From: Actinomycetospora sp. NBRC 106378
GTDB lineage: Bacteria > Actinomycetota > Actinomycetes > Mycobacteriales > Pseudonocardiaceae
Assembly (NCBI RefSeq): GCF_030269685.1
Contig: NZ_BSTT01000010.1
Location: forward strand, 160,927 to 224,926
Length of the DNA: 64,000 nt
Direction of reading: 5' to 3'
Shown piece after piece: positions 35,544 through 43,018 of the stretch. The notes beneath the pieces were generated by a model that saw only the letters and a list, made by a program, of their open reading frames with translations, made no database searches and was not told the DNA's origin. The position numbers were made by a program, and so were the translations under genes. Each line of letters begins with the position of its first letter. The first letter of the stretch is position 1.

Positions 35544-36313
35544 TCCGCCCGGGGCGCGAGCTCGTCGCGCCACTCCGCGGTGCGGGGCCGGTAGGCGGAC
35601 GCGCACACCACCGGCCGTTCGTCGAGCATCCGCTCGAAGGCCGGGACGGTGTCGGCCACGTCGCGGGGGCCGCAGTGCGTGGAGAGCTCCACCCGTTCGC
35701 GGCCACTGGGGAACCGGAAGTGCTCGAGGTCGGCGCGGACCAGCCCCCACCGAGCCGCCGCCACCTTGACCCGGCTGACCACGAGCGGACCGTGCACGCA
35801 CAGCTCGCGCAGCCGCCGGTCGTCCACGGTGTCCTCGCCGCCGCGGCAGGCCCAGACGCGCTGGGCCGGCGAGAGGAGGTCGGCGCCCGTGCCCGCGCCC
35901 TCGATGGCCCGACAGGCCGCCCGCGGATCGACCTCGTGCCGGACCTCGACGTCGAGCCAGATCCCGCCGGGGACGACGTCGACCTCGACCCGGCCGCCGC
36001 GGGGCGTGCGGCGGCGGGGCGCGGAGCCGGCGCGGCGGGCCGACACCGCGAGGTCGTAGCGCCCGCGGGCGCGCCGTCGCAGCCGCACCTCGATCCCCGC
36101 GCGCAGCAGGTCGAGGGCGGGGGTGTCGACGAGATAGCTGCGGCGGATGCTCCACGTGGGGGCGGCGCGGCCGGTGAGGACCTCGGCGACGGGGTCCGCG
36201 GGACCCGTGAGCAACGCCTTGAGCTCGACGCTGTCGGCGAGCCCGCCCCCGGTGCACAGCGCGGAGAGCGCCTCGGGCGTCCCGAATCTGGGCACGTCGA
36301 TCGGCCTCCCCAC
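35525..36313 (-). CDS. CYTH-like domain protein, putative
   Basis: A 262-residue protein. The first half has a charged beta pattern (VELKALL, RRSYLVDTPALDLLRAGIEVRLRRRARGRYDLAVSARR, IWLDVEVRHEVD) that resembles CYTH/triphosphate tunnel enzymes, which bind triphosphates with Lys/Arg and Glu pairs. The match is by eye and needs a profile search. The GTG start is preceded by a perfect 18-bp palindrome (36314-36331). Its tail overlaps the kinase gene. Confidence 0.55.
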   Translation of the reverse strand: MGRPIDVPRFGTPEALSALCTGGGLADSVELKALLTGPADPVAEVLTGRAAPTWSIRRSYLVDTPALDLLRAGIEVRLRRRARGRYDLAVSARRAGSAPRRRTPRGGRVEVDVVPGGIWLDVEVRHEVDPRAACRAIEGAGTGADLLSPAQRVWACRGGEDTVDDRRLRELCVHGPLVVSRVKVAAARWGLVRADLEHFRFPSGRERVELSTHCGPRDVADTVPAFERMLDERPVVCASAYRPRTAEWRDELAPRADQDEVS

Positions 36314-36331
36314 GGACCGCGAGCGCGGTCC
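36314..36331. promoter_or_regulatory. Perfect palindrome GGACCGCG-AG-CGCGGTCC
   Basis: An 18-bp inverted repeat directly before the GTG of the CYTH-like gene. It could be an operator or an RNA hairpin that hides the start; either is inferred. Confidence 0.4.
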
Positions 36332-36715
36332 TCGTCGACCCGTCGTCCCAGGACTCTAGGGCCGACGCGCGCCGGGGACGAGGGGCCGGGCGTGATCGAG
36401 ATCTTCTCGGTCGCCCTCGATCGACTTGCCGACATCCGGCCCGGTATCTATGGTCGGACGTGGCTCAGCACACACCACTCGGCGACTGATCACGTGCGGT
36501 CGTCGTCGTTCGTGACGTGTCCTGCCGCCCGACGGCCGACAACGTCGGTCGAACGGTCGATCCGACCGTGGCGGCATCGTGGGCGCACCTCCCGGGACCC
36601 TGCGCGTGCACCGGCCGACGAGCCCTGACCGGCTCGTCCCGCACGACGCCGCCTCCACTCCGCCGCGCGCCTCGGTGCGGGGAGTCCAGTGTTCTCGACG
36701 AGGAGGGGACGGCCG
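36332..36715. promoter_or_regulatory. Leader and promoter region of the PQQ operon
   Basis: About 380 bases without a gene between the CYTH-like gene and the first gene of the PQQ unit. It holds a sigma70-like promoter (36426-36454) and then a predicted 5' leader of about 255 bases. The leader has an imperfect hairpin at 36544-36566 and a perfect 8-bp hairpin GACGAGCC/GGCTCGTC at 36617-36638. A leader of this length is unusual here and may be regulatory. Confidence 0.45.
36426..36454 (+). promoter_or_regulatory. Candidate sigma70-type promoter of the PQQ operon
   Basis: TTGCCG (36426-36431), 17-base spacer, TATGGT (36449-36454). This is the best-spaced promoter in the region upstream of the PQQ genes. 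Confidence 0.45.
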
Positions 36716-37180
36716 ATGACGGCCACGGCAGACGAGCGAGCGGACGTGCTCCACAAGGCGGGACTCGACGGTCAGAACCGCACCGCCCTGGGGCGCATGC
36801 TCGGCACCGGCGATGTCGGGTACGCCGAGGAGGGCGCCGACGGCATCATGCGCGCCGAGGTGCGCATCCCCGAGGACCAGCTGATCTTCAGCCCGAGCAT
36901 CATCGTCTTCCCGCACGGCGGGGACATCGAGCTCACGATCATCAACGACGACAAGAACACGCACTGCGCCCTCCTGCCACACAACGGTGACCCCAAGATC
37001 ATCTGGCTGGTCAACCACTCGAAGGGCACGGCGCGGCTGAACCTCGACGGTCCCGGCGCCTACTGGTACGGCTCCACCACCGGCAACGACGAGGGACGCG
37101 GCCTGACCGCCGCCCTGGTCATGGGTGGCGAGGTGCCCGACTCGGCCAAGCTCGACCGTCCGCCCCAGCCCCGTCCCTGA
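36716..37180 (+). CDS. Cupredoxin-like PQQ-associated protein
   Basis: A 154-residue protein with AGGAGGGG before the ATG. The core from about residue 50 (VRIPEDQLIFSPSIIVFPHGGDIELTIINDDKNTH) has the beta pattern of a cupredoxin. The classic blue-copper set is incomplete: H83, C84 and H89 are present but no C-x-H-x-M near the C-terminus, so copper binding is unsure. There is no signal peptide. It resembles what I recall as the MSMEG_3727 family, found next to mycobacterial PQQ dehydrogenases (not verified). It lies 26 bases upstream of the dehydrogenase and may be its electron acceptor or a chaperone. Confidence 0.72.
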   Translation: MTATADERADVLHKAGLDGQNRTALGRMLGTGDVGYAEEGADGIMRAEVRIPEDQLIFSPSIIVFPHGGDIELTIINDDKNTHCALLPHNGDPKIIWLVNHSKGTARLNLDGPGAYWYGSTTGNDEGRGLTAALVMGGEVPDSAKLDRPPQPRP

Positions 37181-37206
37181 GCGCCCGCACGAGAGAGGAG
37201 CACACG

Positions 37207-38895
37207 ATGACCGACTACGTTGACGCCGGCGAAGCCGTCGCCCACCGCACGCTCTCCAACGTCAAGGGCGAGGCGCCCGCGACCCGCAACGTCGATTACG
37301 ACCGCATCCAGGGTGCCCGGTCGGAGCCGGAGAACTGGCTCACCTACTACGGCACCTACGACGGACAGCGCTACTCGACGCTGAACCAGATCACCAAGGA
37401 CAACGTCCGCAAGCTGACCCCCGCGTGGGTGTTCCAGGCGGGCTCGACCGGCATGCACTCCGGGGCCTCGACCTACTCCTTCGAGGCGACCCCGCTCGTC
37501 GTGGACGGCGTCATGTACGTCTCCGGCCCCGACGGCAAGGTGTGGGCGATCGACCCGAAGACGGGCGACGAGCTCTGGCGGTACAAGCACGCCTCACCGT
37601 TCGACACGTCGCTGTGCTGCGGCAACGTCAACCGCGGCGTCGCCGTGGGCCACGGCAAGGTGTACATGTACACCCTCAACGCCCACCTCATCGCGCTCGA
37701 CGCGACCACCGGCGAGAAGGTCTGGGACACCACCAACGGTGACGTCCGGGCCGGCGAGAGCGGCTCGGCCGCCCCGCTGATCGTCAAGGACATGGTCGTC
37801 GTCGGGAGCGCCGGCGGCGAGTTCGGTGTCCGCGGGCACCTCGACGCCTTCGACGCCCAGACCGGTGAGCGCCGCTGGCGCTGCTACACGGTGCCGAAGC
37901 CGGGCGAGCCCGGCTCGGAGACCTGGCCGGACGACGGCGAGGCCTGGCAGCGCGGTGGCGCGAACTGCTGGATCACGCCGACCTACGACCCGGAGCTCGA
38001 GCTGCTCTTCCAGGGCACGGGCAACCCGGCACCGGACTTCGACGGCGGGGTGCGCGAGGGCGACAACCTCTACACCGACTCGACCGTCGCGATCGACGTG
38101 AACACCGGCGAGATCCGCTGGCACTACCAGTTCACGCCCCACGACCTGTGGGACTACGACTCGACGATGGAGAACGTCCTCTTCGACGCACCGGACGGCC
38201 GCAAGCTGCTCGCCCATGCGGACAAGAACGGCTACTTCTTCGTCATCGACCGCACCAACGGCGAGCTCGTCCGGGTCTTCCCCTTCGTCGACCGCATCAC
38301 CTGGGGCGAGATCACGCCCGACGGCAAGGTGACGCCGAAGATCTACCCCGACGAGGAGGGCGTCCCCGTCCACTTCTGGCCCGGCCCGGCCGGTGGCAAG
38401 GAGTGGACCCACATGTCCTACAACCCGGAGACCGGGTTGATCTACATCCCGGTCCAGGAGGTCGGGGCGACCGCGACCCGTCGCCGCCGCGAGTTCAAGG
38501 AGTCGATCCCCTACTGGGGGGCCGGTGTGGCCGTCGACCTCGACGACCACTACGGCTTCGTGAGCGCGGTCGACCCGCTCACCGGCGAGGAGAAGTGGCG
38601 CTGGAACCACGAGTACCCGATGTGCGCGTCGAACGTGACGACCGCAGGCGGGCTCGTGTTCCAGGGGACGCCCAGCGGTGAGTTCGTCGCCCTCGACGCG
38701 ACCACCGGCGAGAAGCTGTGGCAGTTCCAGTGCGGCAGCGGACACCACTCCAGCCCGATCACCTTCGAGGTGGACGGGCGGCAGTACGTGGCCGTGCCCA
38801 CCGGGTGGGGCGGATGGGTCGAGGGCTTCCTGCCCGGCCTGCTCGGCGCCGCCGCGGGTGACGCGCTGTTCTGTTTCGCACTGCCCGAGGACTGA
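37207..38895 (+). CDS. PQQ-dependent alcohol dehydrogenase, lanthanide-type active site
   Basis: A 562-residue eight-bladed propeller quinoprotein. Visible residues by family comparison: E93, the vicinal disulfide C137-C138, metal ligands E205 and N273, and catalytic D316 in WDYD. D318, two residues after the catalytic Asp, matches the extra ligand of lanthanide enzymes such as XoxF and ExaF; Ca2+ enzymes usually have Ala, Ser or Thr there. K340 is the usual PQQ contact. There is no cytochrome c domain. Unlike almost all relatives it has no signal peptide, and the GAGAGGAG and the gene just upstream rule out a longer start. Substrate is probably an alcohol. Confidence 0.92.
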   Translation: MTDYVDAGEAVAHRTLSNVKGEAPATRNVDYDRIQGARSEPENWLTYYGTYDGQRYSTLNQITKDNVRKLTPAWVFQAGSTGMHSGASTYSFEATPLVVDGVMYVSGPDGKVWAIDPKTGDELWRYKHASPFDTSLCCGNVNRGVAVGHGKVYMYTLNAHLIALDATTGEKVWDTTNGDVRAGESGSAAPLIVKDMVVVGSAGGEFGVRGHLDAFDAQTGERRWRCYTVPKPGEPGSETWPDDGEAWQRGGANCWITPTYDPELELLFQGTGNPAPDFDGGVREGDNLYTDSTVAIDVNTGEIRWHYQFTPHDLWDYDSTMENVLFDAPDGRKLLAHADKNGYFFVIDRTNGELVRVFPFVDRITWGEITPDGKVTPKIYPDEEGVPVHFWPGPAGGKEWTHMSYNPETGLIYIPVQEVGATATRRRREFKESIPYWGAGVAVDLDDHYGFVSAVDPLTGEEKWRWNHEYPMCASNVTTAGGLVFQGTPSGEFVALDATTGEKLWQFQCGSGHHSSPITFEVDGRQYVAVPTGWGGWVEGFLPGLLGAAAGDALFCFALPED

Positions 38896-38950
38896 CCGGA
38901 ACAGTCCCTGGGACGATGGACGGACCGAATTCGAGGAAGGGAGGTCTGAC

Positions 38951-39031
38951 ATGACGTGGGAGACCCCGGAGTTCACCGAAATCGGTGTTGCCCCTGAGGT
39001 GACGATGTACGTCGCCCAGATGGACGACTGA
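38951..39031 (+). CDS. pqqA: PQQ precursor peptide PqqA
   Basis: A 26-residue peptide with the conserved Glu16 and Tyr20 (PEVTMYV), the two residues that PqqE links and that become the PQQ skeleton. AAGGGAGG precedes the ATG. It is too short for routine gene calling. It sits 55 bases after the dehydrogenase and is followed by a strong hairpin. The C-terminus AQMDD is acidic. Confidence 0.93.
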   Translation: MTWETPEFTEIGVAPEVTMYVAQMDD

Positions 39032-39043
39032 TCGAGTAATGCC

Positions 39044-39077
39044 ACCAGGGGCGTCGGAGCAATCCGACGCCCCTGGT
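39044..39077. terminator. Strong GCAA-capped hairpin after pqqA
   Basis: Perfect 15-bp stem starting ACCAGGGGCGTCGGA, GCAA tetraloop, and the reverse complement. It lies 12 bases after the pqqA stop and 30 before the rubredoxin start. No U-run follows. It is likely a partial terminator or a 3' stabiliser that keeps pqqA mRNA in excess over the enzymes, as in other RiPP operons. Confidence 0.85.
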
Positions 39078-39107
39078 CGGCGTATGGAGCGAGAAACGGG
39101 GAATCCG

Positions 39108-39308
39108 ATGAGTGCGCCGCCCGTGGCCAGCAAATGGATCTGCGAGATGTGCGGACTCATCTACGATCCGGAGGAGGGTGACCCCGACAGCGGCATCCCG
39201 CCCGGGACGCCCTTCGAGGACATTCCCGACGACTGGATGTGCCCGATCTGCGGCGCCGAGAAGGCGGATTTCCGCGAGGTGCAACCGGGAGAGGATCTCG
39301 ATCTATGA
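39108..39308 (+). CDS. Rubredoxin
   Basis: A 66-residue rubredoxin with the four iron ligands C12, C15, C45 and C48 (CEMCG and CPICG), and the family loop [28 protein letters not shown] at 39108 follows ACGGGGA; an upstream in-frame ATG overlaps the hairpin and is less likely. Its stop overlaps the start of the diiron protein as ATGA, a tight coupling that suggests the two act as a redox pair. Rubredoxins feed electrons to diiron enzymes such as AlkB and rubrerythrin. Confidence 0.93.
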   Translation: MSAPPVASKWICEMCGLIYDPEEGDPDSGIPPGTPFEDIPDDWMCPICGAEKADFREVQPGEDLDL

Positions 39309-40069
39309 TCACCGGGTACGGACACTTCGTCCAACTCGCCGAGTCGCTGCAGTGGGACGAGCAGACCATCGACCTGACCGGCGACGTCGAGGCGTGGTCG
39401 AAGCTCGAGACCGAGGAGCGCGACCGCGTGCTCGGCCTGATCGCCGGGTTCTGCGTGGGCGAGATGGCGGTCGCCACGCACCTCGGCTCCTTCGAGGAGC
39501 GGGCGACCACCGAGGACTCCATGGCAGGCTGCTTCCGCGCCCAGGCGCGGGACGAGGCCCGGCACGCCCGCTTCTTCGACCGCGTCGCCGGCGAGGTCGT
39601 CGGCATCCCGGGGGAGAACCTCGCCGAGCGGCTCGAGCACCTGCGCGAGCGGGTGAGCCCGGAGCTGCTCGAGCTGTTCGAGGAACGGCTGCCCACCCTG
39701 GCCGAGGACCTCGCGGCCGGGGAGAAGGACCTGACCGCGGCGGTCAGCCTTTACCACATGATCCTCGAGGGCGTGGTCCTCACGGCGGGGCAGCACGCGC
39801 TGCTGGCCGCGCTCGACCGCTGCTCGGTGGGGATGCCCGGCGTCCACAAGGGGATGGAGCTGGTGCTGCGCGACGAGCGCTGGCACATCGGCTTCGGCTC
39901 CCGCGTGATCCAGAGCGCCGACGTGGTCTCCGACGAGATGGAGGAGCTCCTCCAGCAGGGCATGAAGGCCGCGAACGCCTGGGGCGAGCTCATCGACCGT
40001 CAGGACATCGAGAAGGTGGAGCAGCTGCACAAGCGCCGCCTCAAGTCCGTCGGGATCAAGTTCTGGTGA
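39305..40069 (+). CDS. R2-like diiron protein of the PQQ operon
   Basis: A 254-residue helical protein of the ferritin-like/ribonucleotide-reductase R2-like fold. The full set of six carboxylate/His ligands is visible: E53 (GEMAVATH), E84 and H87 (DEARH), E155 (ILEGVV) and E191 and H194 (DERWH). Such centres activate O2 for oxidation or hydroxylation. It is translationally coupled to rubredoxin upstream and lies 7 bases before pqqB. It has no place in the known PQQ pathway (PqqE, PqqD, protease, PqqB, PqqC). It could hydroxylate an intermediate or protect the pathway from oxygen; this is inference. Confidence 0.8.
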   Translation: MITGYGHFVQLAESLQWDEQTIDLTGDVEAWSKLETEERDRVLGLIAGFCVGEMAVATHLGSFEERATTEDSMAGCFRAQARDEARHARFFDRVAGEVVGIPGENLAERLEHLRERVSPELLELFEERLPTLAEDLAAGEKDLTAAVSLYHMILEGVVLTAGQHALLAALDRCSVGMPGVHKGMELVLRDERWHIGFGSRVIQSADVVSDEMEELLQQGMKAANAWGELIDRQDIEKVEQLHKRRLKSVGIKFW

Positions 40070-40076
40070 TGGACTC

Positions 40077-40964
40077 GTGAAGGTCAGGGTCCTCGGGTCG
40101 TCCGCCGGCGGCGGGCTCCCGCAGTGGAACTGCTCCTGCGCCGGCTGCGCGGCCGCCCGGGCAGGCGAGGTCGAACCGCGCACCCAGTCGTCGGTCGCCG
40201 TCATCGACGACGGACCCGCCGGTGCTCGTGCTTTTCTCGTCAACGCCTCACCCGACGTCCGCCAGCAGCTCACCGCGGCCCCCGACCTGCACCCGGGGGC
40301 GACCCGACGCAACCCGGTCGAGGCGATCCTGCTGACCGACGCGGAGATCGACCACACGCTCGGCCTGCTGATCCTGCGCGAGGGTGCGGGGGTGACCGTG
40401 CACGCGACCGCCGCCTCCGAGGCCGTGCTGCGCGAGGGCACGGGCTTCCTGACGACGTTGGAGGCGTACTGCCCGGTCACGGTGGTGGAGGTGGGCATCG
40501 GGGCCGAGCACGCACTCACCGACGACCTCACCTACACCGCGTTCGACCTGCCGACCGGCAAGACGCCCCGGTTCCCGACGTCCGGCCCGGAGGAGGGTCG
40601 CGTCGTCGGCTACCGGTTCCACGACCGCCGCACCGGCGGGGTCGTGGTCTACGCCCCCGGCGTCGCCGACCTGGCCCCGCTGCGGGCGGCCTGCGACGGC
40701 GCGGACGTGCTGCTCGTCGACGGGACCTGCTTCCACGACGACGAGCTCGTCCGGCTCGGGCTGGGCCGCAAGACCGCGGCCGACATGGGCCACGTCGCGC
40801 TCGAGCGGTCGCTGGACGCGTTCGCCGACCTCGGGGTGCCGCGCGTGGTGCTCGTGCACGTCAACAACTCGAACCCGATCCTCCTGCCCGAGGCCGCGGA
40901 AGGCCTCGTCGTCGGGAAGGCCGGGGTGGAGATCGGGACCGACGGGACGGAGATCTCGGCATGA
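40077..40964 (+). CDS. pqqB: PQQ biosynthesis protein PqqB
   Basis: A 295-residue metallo-beta-lactamase-fold protein. It has the N-terminal GSSAGGGLPQWNCSCAGC, where CxCxxC binds zinc, and the DAEIDHTLGLLILREG segment of the second metal site. In recent work PqqB acts as a non-haem iron hydroxylase on a glutamate-tyrosine intermediate. GTG start. It follows the diiron protein and overlaps pqqC by 4 bases. Confidence 0.95.
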   Translation: MKVRVLGSSAGGGLPQWNCSCAGCAAARAGEVEPRTQSSVAVIDDGPAGARAFLVNASPDVRQQLTAAPDLHPGATRRNPVEAILLTDAEIDHTLGLLILREGAGVTVHATAASEAVLREGTGFLTTLEAYCPVTVVEVGIGAEHALTDDLTYTAFDLPTGKTPRFPTSGPEEGRVVGYRFHDRRTGGVVVYAPGVADLAPLRAACDGADVLLVDGTCFHDDELVRLGLGRKTAADMGHVALERSLDAFADLGVPRVVLVHVNNSNPILLPEAAEGLVVGKAGVEIGTDGTEISA

Positions 40965-41659
40965 CCGCTCTGGCGGACGCACGACCGGACACCGACCTCA
41001 CCGAGCGCCTGCGCTCGCAGGCGTCCCGGTACCACGCGGCGCACCCGTTCCACGTGCGCATGAACGACGGCGAGCTGTCGCCCGCCCAGATCCGGGGGTG
41101 GGTGGCGAACCGGTTCGCCTACCAGGAGGCCATCCCGATCAAGGACGCGGCGATCCTGTCGAACTGCCCGGACGTCACGGTGCGGCGACGGTGGATCCGG
41201 CGGATCACCGACCACGACGGGACCGGCGACGACCCGGGTGGGATCGAGGCCTGGCTGCGCCTCGGCGAGGCGTGCGGGGTGCCGCGCGAGGAGATGACCT
41301 CGCACGTGCACCTGCGGCCCGGCGTGCGGTTCGCGGTCGACGCCTACATCACCTTCGCGCGGACGAAGCCGTGGCCGATCGCGGTGGCGTCGTCGCTGAC
41401 CGAGCTCTTCGCGCCGGACCTCATGGCGACCCGACTCGCGGCCTTCGAGAAGTACTACACCTGGATCGACCCGGCGGGCCTGCAGTACTTCCGCAACCGC
41501 CTCCACCAGGCCCCGCGGGACTCCGAGCACGCCCTCGAGGTGGTGCTGGAGCACTGCCGGACCCCGGAGCTCGAGCAGGCCGCCTACGACGCGCTGGCGT
41601 TCAAGAACGACGTGCTGTGGTCGATGATGGACGCCATCGACGCGGCCTACCCGGCGTGA
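40961..41659 (+). CDS. pqqC: Pyrroloquinoline-quinone synthase PqqC
   Basis: A 232-residue cofactor-free oxidase that performs the final eight-electron oxidation and ring closure to PQQ. All-helical haem-oxygenase-like fold; conserved segments are HPFHVRMNDGELSPAQIRGWVANRFAYQ, HDGTGDDPGGIEAWLRLGEACG and AFEKYYTWIDPAGLQYFRNRL. ATG overlaps the pqqB stop. Length is normal for the family. Confidence 0.96.
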   Translation: MTALADARPDTDLTERLRSQASRYHAAHPFHVRMNDGELSPAQIRGWVANRFAYQEAIPIKDAAILSNCPDVTVRRRWIRRITDHDGTGDDPGGIEAWLRLGEACGVPREEMTSHVHLRPGVRFAVDAYITFARTKPWPIAVASSLTELFAPDLMATRLAAFEKYYTWIDPAGLQYFRNRLHQAPRDSEHALEVVLEHCRTPELEQAAYDALAFKNDVLWSMMDAIDAAYPA

Positions 41660-41940
41660 CCAGCTCGATCTCGACGACGGGGGTGCCCCGGCTGGGGCGC
41701 GGGGTGAAGCTGCGCTACGACCGCTCCCGCGAGCGGCACGTGCTGCTCATGCCCGAGACCGTCGTCGTCCTCAACGCCACCGGTACCGCGATCCTCCAGC
41801 TGTGCGACGGGGAGCGGACCGTGGCCGACATCGTCGAGGCGCTGCGCGAGCAGTACGGGGACGTGCCCGAGGGGCAGGTCCACGCCTACCTGGCCAAGCT
41901 CGCGGAGCGCCGACACCTGGAGATCACCGATGGAGATTGA
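41656..41940 (+). CDS. pqqD: PQQ chaperone PqqD
   Basis: A 94-residue RiPP recognition element that binds PqqA and presents it to PqqE. The core is PRLGRGVKLRYDRSRERHVLLMPETVVVLNATGTAILQLCDGERTVADIVEAL, the typical beta-beta-beta-helix unit. GTG start overlapping the pqqC stop; it also overlaps pqqE by 11 bases. It is a separate gene, not fused to PqqE or PqqC as in some species. Confidence 0.95.
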   Translation: MTSSISTTGVPRLGRGVKLRYDRSRERHVLLMPETVVVLNATGTAILQLCDGERTVADIVEALREQYGDVPEGQVHAYLAKLAERRHLEITDGD

Positions 41941-43015
41941 CGGACCCCTGGGTCTGCTCGCGGAGCTGACCTACCGGTGCCCGCTGGCGTGCGCGTACTG
42001 CTCGAATCCGGTGGAGCTCGAGGCCTACCGCGAGGAGCTGACGACGGCCGAGTGGCAGCGGGTGATCACCGAGGCCGCCGAGCTGGGCGCCCTGCAGTGC
42101 CACCTCTCCGGCGGGGAACCGCTGTTGCGCCGGGACCTCGCCGACCTCGTGCGCACCGCCGCCGACCAGGGGCTCTACACCAACCTCGTCACGAGCGCGC
42201 TGGGCTTCACCCCGGCCCGGGCGGCGGAGCTGCACGACGCCGGACTCGACCACGTGCAGGTCTCGCTGCAGGCCGACGAGCCGGCGCTGTCGGACCGGAT
42301 CGCGGGCTCGCCCTCCTTCGCGCGCAAGATCGACGCGGCCCGTCGGGTGCGCGAGCTGGGCTGGCCGCTGACGCTCAACGTCGTCCTGCACCGGCAGAAC
42401 ATCGACCGGGTCCCGGAGATCCTGGCCGCGGCGGAGGAGCTGGAGGCCGACCGCATCGAGCTCGCCAACACCCAGTACTACGGCTGGGCCGCGGTGAACC
42501 GGGCGGCGCTGCTGCCCTCGCGCGAGCAACTGGCCGAGGCGGAGGTGGTGGTCCGCGAGGCCAAGGAGCGGCTGCGCGGACGCATGGAGATCATCTACGT
42601 GATCCCGGACTACTACGCGACCTACCCGAAGCCGTGCATGGGCGGGTGGGGGGCCCGGCAGCTCGTCGTCGTGCCCACCGGCGACGCCCTGCCGTGCCTC
42701 GCGGCGCACGGGCTGCCGCTGCCGGCGGCGAACGTCCGGGAGCACCCGCTGTCCTGGATCTGGCAGGACTCGCCGATGTTCTCGGCCTACCGCGGCACGG
42801 ACTGGATGCAGGACCCGTGCCGGTCGTGCGCACGCCGCGAGATCGACCTCGGCGGCTGCCGGTGCCAGGCGTTCGCGCTCACCGGCGACGCCACCCGCAC
42901 CGACCCGGTGTGCCATCTCGCGCCCGAGCACGGGATCGTCGAGGCCGCCGTCGCGGAGGCCAACGAGGAGTCCCGGCCGGTCGAGCTGCCGCTGGTGGCG
43001 CGCCCGCACGCGTAG
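41930..43015 (+). CDS. pqqE: PqqA peptide cyclase (radical SAM) PqqE
   Basis: A 361-residue radical SAM enzyme that links Glu16 and Tyr20 of PqqA. The SAM cluster ligands are C17, C21 and C24 (CPLACAYC). The SPASM region with auxiliary clusters is complete by eye: KPCMGGWG, ALPCLAA, DPCRSC, GGCRC and PVCHL. The N-terminal LLAELTYRCPLACAYCSNP is diagnostic. It closes the operon; no PqqF/PqqG peptidase follows, so PqqA must be cut by a protease encoded elsewhere. Confidence 0.96.
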   Translation: MEIDGPLGLLAELTYRCPLACAYCSNPVELEAYREELTTAEWQRVITEAAELGALQCHLSGGEPLLRRDLADLVRTAADQGLYTNLVTSALGFTPARAAELHDAGLDHVQVSLQADEPALSDRIAGSPSFARKIDAARRVRELGWPLTLNVVLHRQNIDRVPEILAAAEELEADRIELANTQYYGWAAVNRAALLPSREQLAEAEVVVREAKERLRGRMEIIYVIPDYYATYPKPCMGGWGARQLVVVPTGDALPCLAAHGLPLPAANVREHPLSWIWQDSPMFSAYRGTDWMQDPCRSCARREIDLGGCRCQAFALTGDATRTDPVCHLAPEHGIVEAAVAEANEESRPVELPLVARPHA

Positions 43016-43018
43016 GTA

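Noticed and set aside
31065..36257. A 1730-codon minus-strand frame across the kinase operon
   Set aside because: Same cause: the plus-strand kinases have clear domains, the minus-strand product is Arg/Pro-rich with none.
36314..36715. A riboswitch before the PQQ operon
   Set aside because: The leader has hairpins but matches no riboswitch class that I know, so it is reported only as a possible leader.
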